Below, one piece after another: positions 59,024 through 64,000 of a DNA stretch of 64,000 nt. The notes beneath the pieces were generated by a model. That model saw only the letters and a list, made by a program, of their open reading frames with translations, was not told where the DNA came from and did no database searches. The stretch is from positions 728,501-792,500 of the forward strand of contig NZ_ASXP01000001.1 in the NCBI RefSeq assembly GCF_000445445.1. Reading direction: 5' to 3'. The position numbers and the translations under genes were made by a program. The stretch is from Sporomusa ovata DSM 2662 (GTDB lineage: Bacteria; Bacillota; Negativicutes; Sporomusales; Sporomusaceae). Position 1 is the stretch's first letter. Each line of letters starts with the position of its first letter.

Positions 59024-59671
59024 ATGGAAACTGATACTATTATCCCCCAGCGTTTGCAGAATGGGTATAAGTTGGCATATGAAAAAGCTTGTGCTGAATT
59101 GGCTGCCAGAAACCCGGCGGAAATGGCCGCGAACAGTGGAGCTGTTTTTGATGAGACTAAAGGTCTATTTACGCTTAATTATATTAATGATGGTTACACT
59201 ATCAGCTATCCGGCAGGTGAGGTAAAGTTTGCTGATCGTCAGGAAGAAGTTCCTTTGCCAGCTAAAATTGTGTTGTTGCATTATTTGCTTACAGCAAAAG
59301 GGCAGCCTTTAGCCGGACAATGGATATCCTTCAAAGAGATACCTGGTGGCATGATTTATCTACAGCCATTTAATGGCCGGGTTCTTGGCGGCTTTAAAGC
59401 CTTTTTTGGAAAAAATGCAAGTCTTTTAATCAGGGCAGGCGAAAAAATTGGTGGTCATACCGTTACGTTTGGCGATGCGGCTATTACCTTGGATATTCTG
59501 CCACGGGTTCCAGTGACTTACGTCATTTGGGAGGGCGATGAAGAGTTTCCTGCAAATGCCACGGCATTATTTGACGCCACAGCACAGTATTACCTGCCTA
59601 CTGAAGATTTGGTAGTCGCAGCAGCAGCAGGTGCCAGCTTGCTGAATAAAACATCCCGAACGCTGAGTTAG
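59024..59671 (+). CDS. DUF3786 domain protein
   Basis: 215 residues. The sequence (GAVFDETKGLFTLNYINDGYTISYPAGEV, PAKIVLLHYLLTAKGQPLAGQWISFKEIPGG, ADxxxxLDILPRVPVTYVIWEGDEEFPA-type ending) matches DUF3786, found mainly in anaerobes with CODH/ACS or corrinoid enzymes. Function unknown. Its place inside the fchA-folD-cooC-fhs-cooS run ties it to the acetyl-CoA pathway, perhaps in cofactor handling. GGAGG upstream. Confidence 0.82.
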   Translation: METDTIIPQRLQNGYKLAYEKACAELAARNPAEMAANSGAVFDETKGLFTLNYINDGYTISYPAGEVKFADRQEEVPLPAKIVLLHYLLTAKGQPLAGQWISFKEIPGGMIYLQPFNGRVLGGFKAFFGKNASLLIRAGEKIGGHTVTFGDAAITLDILPRVPVTYVIWEGDEEFPANATALFDATAQYYLPTEDLVVAAAAGASLLNKTSRTLS

Positions 59672-59766
59672 CCAAAGGTATACGTCTAACACAATTTGAC
59701 AGACAATTACATATATAATATACAATACTTAATCTTCAGAAAAAGTCTATTTAAGGAGGTGAGGAC

Positions 59767-60555
59767 TTGAAAATCGCAGTCTCCGGCAAAGGCGGCGTCG
59801 GTAAAACGTCTGTCTCTGCCAGTTTGGCTAAATTATTTGCCCGTGAAGGCCGTCGTGTATACGCGGTAGATGCTGACCCGGACGCAAGCTTAGGACTTGC
59901 CTTGGGAATTTCAGATGATATCTTGGCTAAAGTAATTCCTTTAATTGAAATGGAAGATGTGATTAAGGCAAAGAGTGCCGGTGGTGGCTTACTTTATAGT
60001 CTTAATCCGGATGTTGACGACATATTAGACGAGTATTCCATTAGCGTGGGTAACATCCGATTCTTAAGAATGGGTGCCATTAAACCAGGCGGTTCAGCAT
60101 GCTATTGTCGTGAAAATGCTTTTTTGTTTTCAGTGGTTGATTCCTTAATCCTTGACAAAGATGATGTAGTCATCCTTGATATGGGGGCAGGTATCGAGCA
60201 TCTAACCCGTGGTACGTCTAAAGGCATGGATCTTATGATTGTGGTTACTGAAGCAAGCAAGACCAGCGTTCAGACAGCACGGGTAGTAATGCAGTTAGCT
60301 AATGATTTAGGCATTGAAGTAACAAAAGTAATTGCGAATAAAATACATTCCTCTAAAGAAGAAGCATTCATCCAAGCTCAGTTTACTGCGGAAGAACTGT
60401 TAGGCGTCATTCGTTTTGATGATGAGCTGCTGGATGTTGCTCTCGGAAACGAGGGAGACATACTTACCGGAGCCTTCAAAGCGAGCATGGAAAAAATTTA
60501 TCAGCGTGTTATTCATTTAAACGGTGCCAAGACAAGCAATAATGCGAAGTCTTGA
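59767..60555 (+). CDS. cooC: CODH maturation ATPase CooC
   Basis: 262 residues. Deviant Walker A GKGGVGKTS (8-16), DADPDASLG, switch MGAGIEHLTRGT, and the CxC motif Cys112-x-Cys114 (ACYCREN), which in CooC of Carboxydothermus binds Ni at the dimer interface. It inserts nickel into the C-cluster of CO dehydrogenase. TTG start with AAGGAGGTGA upstream. Three genes of the pathway follow or precede directly. Confidence 0.92.
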   Translation: MKIAVSGKGGVGKTSVSASLAKLFAREGRRVYAVDADPDASLGLALGISDDILAKVIPLIEMEDVIKAKSAGGGLLYSLNPDVDDILDEYSISVGNIRFLRMGAIKPGGSACYCRENAFLFSVVDSLILDKDDVVILDMGAGIEHLTRGTSKGMDLMIVVTEASKTSVQTARVVMQLANDLGIEVTKVIANKIHSSKEEAFIQAQFTAEELLGVIRFDDELLDVALGNEGDILTGAFKASMEKIYQRVIHLNGAKTSNNAKS

Positions 60556-60585
60556 CGCTAAATAAAAAAAGGGGGATTTAGATTT

Positions 60586-62346
60586 ATGGCATGGGATCCT
60601 ACAGTATTGAAAGATTGGCAAATAGCCGAAGCAGCAGAGGGTAATATCCCTTCTACCGAGAAGTATCAGGAAATGATGGGTCTGCAAAAAGATGAAATCA
60701 TTCCTTACGGGAAAACCCCGAAGATTGACTTCTTGAAGGTAATTGACCGCCTGAAGAATAAACCTGATGGTAAATATATTGAGGTAACAGCCATTACTCC
60801 TACCCCGCTTGGTGAAGGTAAATCAACGACATCAATTGGTATTATGGAAGGTCTTGGAAAACGCGGTGTGAATGTTGGTGGTGCATTGCGGCAGCCTTCC
60901 GGCGGCCCGACCATGAACGTTAAAGGCACTGCTGCCGGCGGCGGTAATGCTCTACTTATTCCAATGACTGAGTTCTCCTTAGGGTTAACTGGTGATATCA
61001 ATGATATTATGAATGCCCATAACCTGGCTATGGTTGCCTTGAATGCCAGAATGCAGCATGAAGCAAATTACACTGATGATGAATTGGCTAAAAGAAACCT
61101 GAAAAGACTTGATATTGATCCGAAGAATATTGAAATGGGCTGGATCATTGACTTTGCCGCTCAAGGTCTCCGTAATATTATTATGGGTCTTGGTGGCAAA
61201 AAAGATGGTTTTATGATGCATTCCAAATTCGGTATTGCTGTTGGTTCTGAGCTAATGGCTATCTTGGCTGTAGCTAAAGATTTGGCCGATATGCGTGAAC
61301 GTTTCAAACATATTGTAGTTGGTTACAACAAACAAGGTAACCCGGTTACCACCGGTGATCTTGAAGTTGACGGTGCGATGACTGCTTGGATGCGTAATAC
61401 CATCAATCCAACACTCTGCGCTACTGTTGAAGGTCAACCTTGCTTCGTTCATGCTGGTCCATTTGCTAATATTGCTATTGGTCAGTCGTCGATTATTGCC
61501 GACCGCATTGGTCTGAAATGCTTTGATTACCATGTTACCGAGTCTGGATTTGCTGCAGATATCGGATTCGAAAAATTCTGGAACGTTAAATGCCGCCTGA
61601 GTGGACTGACTCCGAACGTGTCTATCTTGGTAGCAACTGTTCGCGCCCTCAAAATGCATGGTGGCGGACCTACCGTTATCCCAGGTCGTCCGTTGCCTGA
61701 TGAGTATACTAAAGAAAACCTTGGTCTGCTTGAAAAAGGTTGCGAAAATATGGTACATTTGATCAACATGATCAAAAAATCTGGCATTAAGCCAGTTGTT
61801 TGCATCAATGCATTCTATACTGATACTCCTGCTGAACATGCTTTGGTTAAGAGAATTGCCGAACAGGCCGGCGCTCGCGCTGCTGTTTCTCAGCATTGGA
61901 TGAGCGGTGGCGACGGTGCTCTTGATTTGGCCGACGCAGTTATGGATGCTTGCAAAGAAAAAGTTGATTTCAAATTCCTGTATCCGTTGGAAATGCCATT
62001 ACGTCAGCGTGTTGAGAGGATTGCCAAAGAAGTATATGGCGCTGATGGCGTTGATTGGGCTCCTCTGGCTCAGGAAAAAGCTGAGAGATTTGAGTCTGAT
62101 CCTAAGTATGCCGACTTCTGCACCATGATGGTTAAGAGTCACCTGTCCTTGTCACATGAACCTACCTGGAAAGGTGTACCAAAAGGCTGGAGATTGCCGA
62201 TCCGTGACATCCTTGTTTATGGCGGCGCCAAATTCCTCTGCCCAATGGCTGGTGCAATCAGCTTGATGCCAGGAACTAGCTCCGACCCTGCCTATCGTCG
62301 CATTGATGTTGACGTTAAAACCGGCAAGGTTAGCGGCTTGTTCTAA
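60586..62346 (+). CDS. fhs: Formate-tetrahydrofolate ligase
   Basis: 586 residues, about 30 longer than the usual 556. P-loop TPTPLGEGKSTT near 69-80, RQPSGGPTMNVKGTAAGGG, ITGDINDI-type stretch LTGDINDIMNAHNL, and LPxRDILVYGGAKFLCPMAG near the end. Ties formate to THF with ATP, the first step of the methyl branch after formate dehydrogenase. ATG with AGGGGGA upstream. Confidence 0.95.
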   Translation: MAWDPTVLKDWQIAEAAEGNIPSTEKYQEMMGLQKDEIIPYGKTPKIDFLKVIDRLKNKPDGKYIEVTAITPTPLGEGKSTTSIGIMEGLGKRGVNVGGALRQPSGGPTMNVKGTAAGGGNALLIPMTEFSLGLTGDINDIMNAHNLAMVALNARMQHEANYTDDELAKRNLKRLDIDPKNIEMGWIIDFAAQGLRNIIMGLGGKKDGFMMHSKFGIAVGSELMAILAVAKDLADMRERFKHIVVGYNKQGNPVTTGDLEVDGAMTAWMRNTINPTLCATVEGQPCFVHAGPFANIAIGQSSIIADRIGLKCFDYHVTESGFAADIGFEKFWNVKCRLSGLTPNVSILVATVRALKMHGGGPTVIPGRPLPDEYTKENLGLLEKGCENMVHLINMIKKSGIKPVVCINAFYTDTPAEHALVKRIAEQAGARAAVSQHWMSGGDGALDLADAVMDACKEKVDFKFLYPLEMPLRQRVERIAKEVYGADGVDWAPLAQEKAERFESDPKYADFCTMMVKSHLSLSHEPTWKGVPKGWRLPIRDILVYGGAKFLCPMAGAISLMPGTSSDPAYRRIDVDVKTGKVSGLF

Positions 62347-62401
62347 TCAAATATAAAACCCCAAAAAAAAATTGATTACTGTGTAAAATATTTTTTAAGC
62401 T

Positions 62402-62437
62402 TGCAGGTATTCGTCCACCTAAGGGCGAATACCTGCA
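62402..62437 (+). promoter_or_regulatory. 12-bp perfect hairpin between fhs and cooS
   Basis: TGCAGGTATTCG (62402-62413) pairs with CGAATACCTGCA (62426-62437). No T-run, so it may be an mRNA processing or stability element between the two genes. Confidence 0.55.
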
Positions 62438-62548
62438 TATAGAGTTTGTGAAAAAATCCTCAAAAGATCACATGCTCTGGTAGCTAAGCTCCTGGTAAGT
62501 GGACTCAACTGAAAAACATCTATGATGAACATAGGGAGGAAAAGAAGA

Positions 62549-64000
62549 ATGTCCGAATACAACACAATCGATGTGGCAGCAACCCAAATGCTCGGCAAAG
62601 CCAAAGAAATTGGCTTTTTATCAACATTTGACCGTGCCAAAGCACAAGAGCCTCGCTGTACCTTCGGCAATACTGGTATTTGTTGCCGGATTTGTTTGGC
62701 AGGTCCTTGCCGTATACTGCCTAAGAAACCTGGTGGCAACAAAGGTATCTGTGGTGCGCGTGATTACACTATCGTAGCCCGTAATACGGTTCGTTATATT
62801 GCCGGCGGTGCTGCTGCTCACTCCGACCATGGCCGCGAAATTGCAGAAACTTTCTTACATGTTGCTGAAGGCAAAGTAAAAGATTATAAGATCACCGATG
62901 CTGATAAACTCATGCGGGTTGCCAAACACATTGGCGTTGAAACTGAAGGCCGCGATGTAATGGCAATTGCTAAAGACGTTGCTCTGCTTGCGCTGCAAGA
63001 GTTTGCTGAGGTAGATGAATCTAAGGAACTTACCTGGATCGCTAAGTACTCTAATGAAACCAGAAATCAAAAGTTCCGTGATACCGGTATTATGCCTGCA
63101 GGTATCAATCTTAGCTTAGCCAAATTGTTACACCAAACTCATATTGGTGTGGATGCTGACCCGGTTAATATTATTTTTGGCGGACTCAAGGCTGCACTTA
63201 GTGACGTAGCCGGTGAACATCTTGCTACCGATCTATCAGATATTATGTTCGGGACTGGGGTTCCGGTTGTTACTGAAGCCAATCTAGGTGCTATTAAAGC
63301 TGATAAAGTAAATATTGCTCTTCATGGTCATAATCCACTCTTAAGCCAAATGGTTGTTAATGCTGCTAAGGAGATGCAGGAAGAAGCTAAAGCTGCCGGC
63401 GCTAAAGGCATTAACTTGGTTGGTATCTGCTGTACTGGTAACGAAGTGCTTATGCGTGAAGGCGTTCCTATCGCCACTAACTATGCTACCCAAGAATTAG
63501 CTATCATGACAGGCGCTATGGATGCAATGGTCGTTGACGTTCAATGCATTATGCCAAGTATTCGTACAGCTGCTGAATGCTACCATACTAAGATTGTTAC
63601 TACCATGCCAATTATGAAGATTCCTGGTTCTTATCATATGGCATTTGATGAAATGCATGCGATGGATAGTGCCAAAGAAATTATTCGTCTGGCAATTGAT
63701 GCTTATAAACAACGTGATGCAGCCAAAGTTTGCATTCCTGAAATTAAAAATACTGTCGTTGCTGGCTTCAGTATGGAGGCCATGTATAACATATTTAGAA
63801 AAATCAACGCTGAAAATCCAATGAGTGTTGTAATAGACGCTATTGCCGCCGGTGAGATTAAAGGTGTTGCCGCTCTTATTGGTTGTAACAACCTGAAAGG
63901 CACCCATGACCTCAACCATACTACTATGGCTCAGGAACTGGCAAAAAATGACGTGTTATTGCTTGCTACCGGTTGTTCTGCCCAAGCGCATGCTTTAGCT
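62549..64000 (+). CDS. cooS: Carbon monoxide dehydrogenase catalytic subunit, 3' truncated by the window
   Basis: The first 484 residues are visible; the frame is open to the last base (full CooS/AcsA is about 630). The Fe-S ligand region reads CTFGNTGICCRICLAGPC with Cys37, 45, 46, 49, 54 and then GICGA (Cys68), the B- and D-cluster ligands. C-cluster parts are visible in LHGHNPLLS, GICCTGNEVLMREGVP, DVQCIMPS and LIGCNNLKGTHD. Oxidises CO or reduces CO2 at a Ni-Fe-S cluster, in acetogens as part of CODH/ACS. ATG with AGGGAGGA upstream. The acs genes probably continue to the right. Confidence 0.94.
   Translation, partial: MSEYNTIDVAATQMLGKAKEIGFLSTFDRAKAQEPRCTFGNTGICCRICLAGPCRILPKKPGGNKGICGARDYTIVARNTVRYIAGGAAAHSDHGREIAETFLHVAEGKVKDYKITDADKLMRVAKHIGVETEGRDVMAIAKDVALLALQEFAEVDESKELTWIAKYSNETRNQKFRDTGIMPAGINLSLAKLLHQTHIGVDADPVNIIFGGLKAALSDVAGEHLATDLSDIMFGTGVPVVTEANLGAIKADKVNIALHGHNPLLSQMVVNAAKEMQEEAKAAGAKGINLVGICCTGNEVLMREGVPIATNYATQELAIMTGAMDAMVVDVQCIMPSIRTAAECYHTKIVTTMPIMKIPGSYHMAFDEMHAMDSAKEIIRLAIDAYKQRDAAKVCIPEIKNTVVAGFSMEAMYNIFRKINAENPMSVVIDAIAAGEIKGVAALIGCNNLKGTHDLNHTTMAQELAKNDVLLLATGCSAQAHALA

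Noticed and set aside
61252..61896. 214-codon minus-strand frame opposite fhs
   Set aside because: Shadow of the strongly conserved fhs gene; no ribosome-binding site or domain.

Overview
The window looks like a piece of chromosome from an anaerobic, acetogenic, Gram-negative-type Firmicute of the Negativicutes, most like Sporomusa or a close relative. The reasons are a Wood-Ljungdahl methyl-branch operon running into a carbon monoxide dehydrogenase gene at the right end, Firmicute-style ribosome-binding sites with many GTG/TTG starts, a minimal SufBC system, anaerobic siroheme decarboxylases, 2-oxoacid:ferredoxin oxidoreductase, and a TonB-dependent outer-membrane receptor, which implies a diderm envelope. 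The genus is an inference; no rRNA is present.

Layout: 1-6913 holds the end of an ABC-F ATPase, a double GNAT protein, a flavin-fold protein, a class II aldolase, a DUF815 ATPase and the helicase HrpB. A tRNA cluster (His, Gln, Lys) at 7054-7364 is followed by a degraded accessory patch (7365-9820): a response-regulator relic, a nucleotidyltransferase gene bracketed by a 33-bp direct repeat, and a 24-residue holin-like toxin gene. 9723-12969 is a sulfur operon: a CstR-like repressor with a G/C-tract operator, a coenzyme A-disulfide reductase/rhodanese fusion and a two-gene YeeE/YedE importer.

13035-20277, on the minus strand, is a cluster related to the orange-protein (ORP) systems of sulfate reducers: three NifX-fold proteins, an Mrp-NifX fusion, two ferredoxin-domain ParA/MinD ATPases, a DUF134 regulator, a DUF5320 protein, a TSCPD protein and a cation diffusion facilitator. 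A repeated promoter/operator module (TTGACA-17-TATATT followed by ATGAA-N6-TTCAT) marks the units. An HxlR/flavin-fold pair sits between one working copy and one orphan copy.

21534-33893 is the most unusual region: a DUF364 protein, a Crp/Fnr regulator, a cytosolic solute-binding protein, a Cys-containing GTPase, a FecBCD-type ABC importer, a TonB-dependent receptor, two tandem methyltransferases and a radical SAM enzyme fused to a lobe of a metal-complex binding protein. I read it as a candidate uptake-and-processing system for a metal chelate or cofactor; metal and ligand cannot be told from sequence. SufC/SufB follow. 36806-38961 contains a DUF2238 membrane protein and a RiPP-like pair: a radical SAM/SPASM maturase and a Cys-rich precursor with tandem CxPRx repeats.

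From 39184 on the gene content is core: tRNA-Gly, tig-clpP-clpX-lonB-lon-engB, ahbA/ahbB for siroheme decarboxylation, phosphate butyryltransferase, a four-subunit 2-oxoacid:ferredoxin oxidoreductase, a polyprenyl diphosphate synthase, tatA/tatC, a UbiD/UbiA pair probably for menaquinone, then fchA-folD-DUF3786-cooC-fhs-cooS of the acetyl-CoA pathway, with cooS cut by the window edge.
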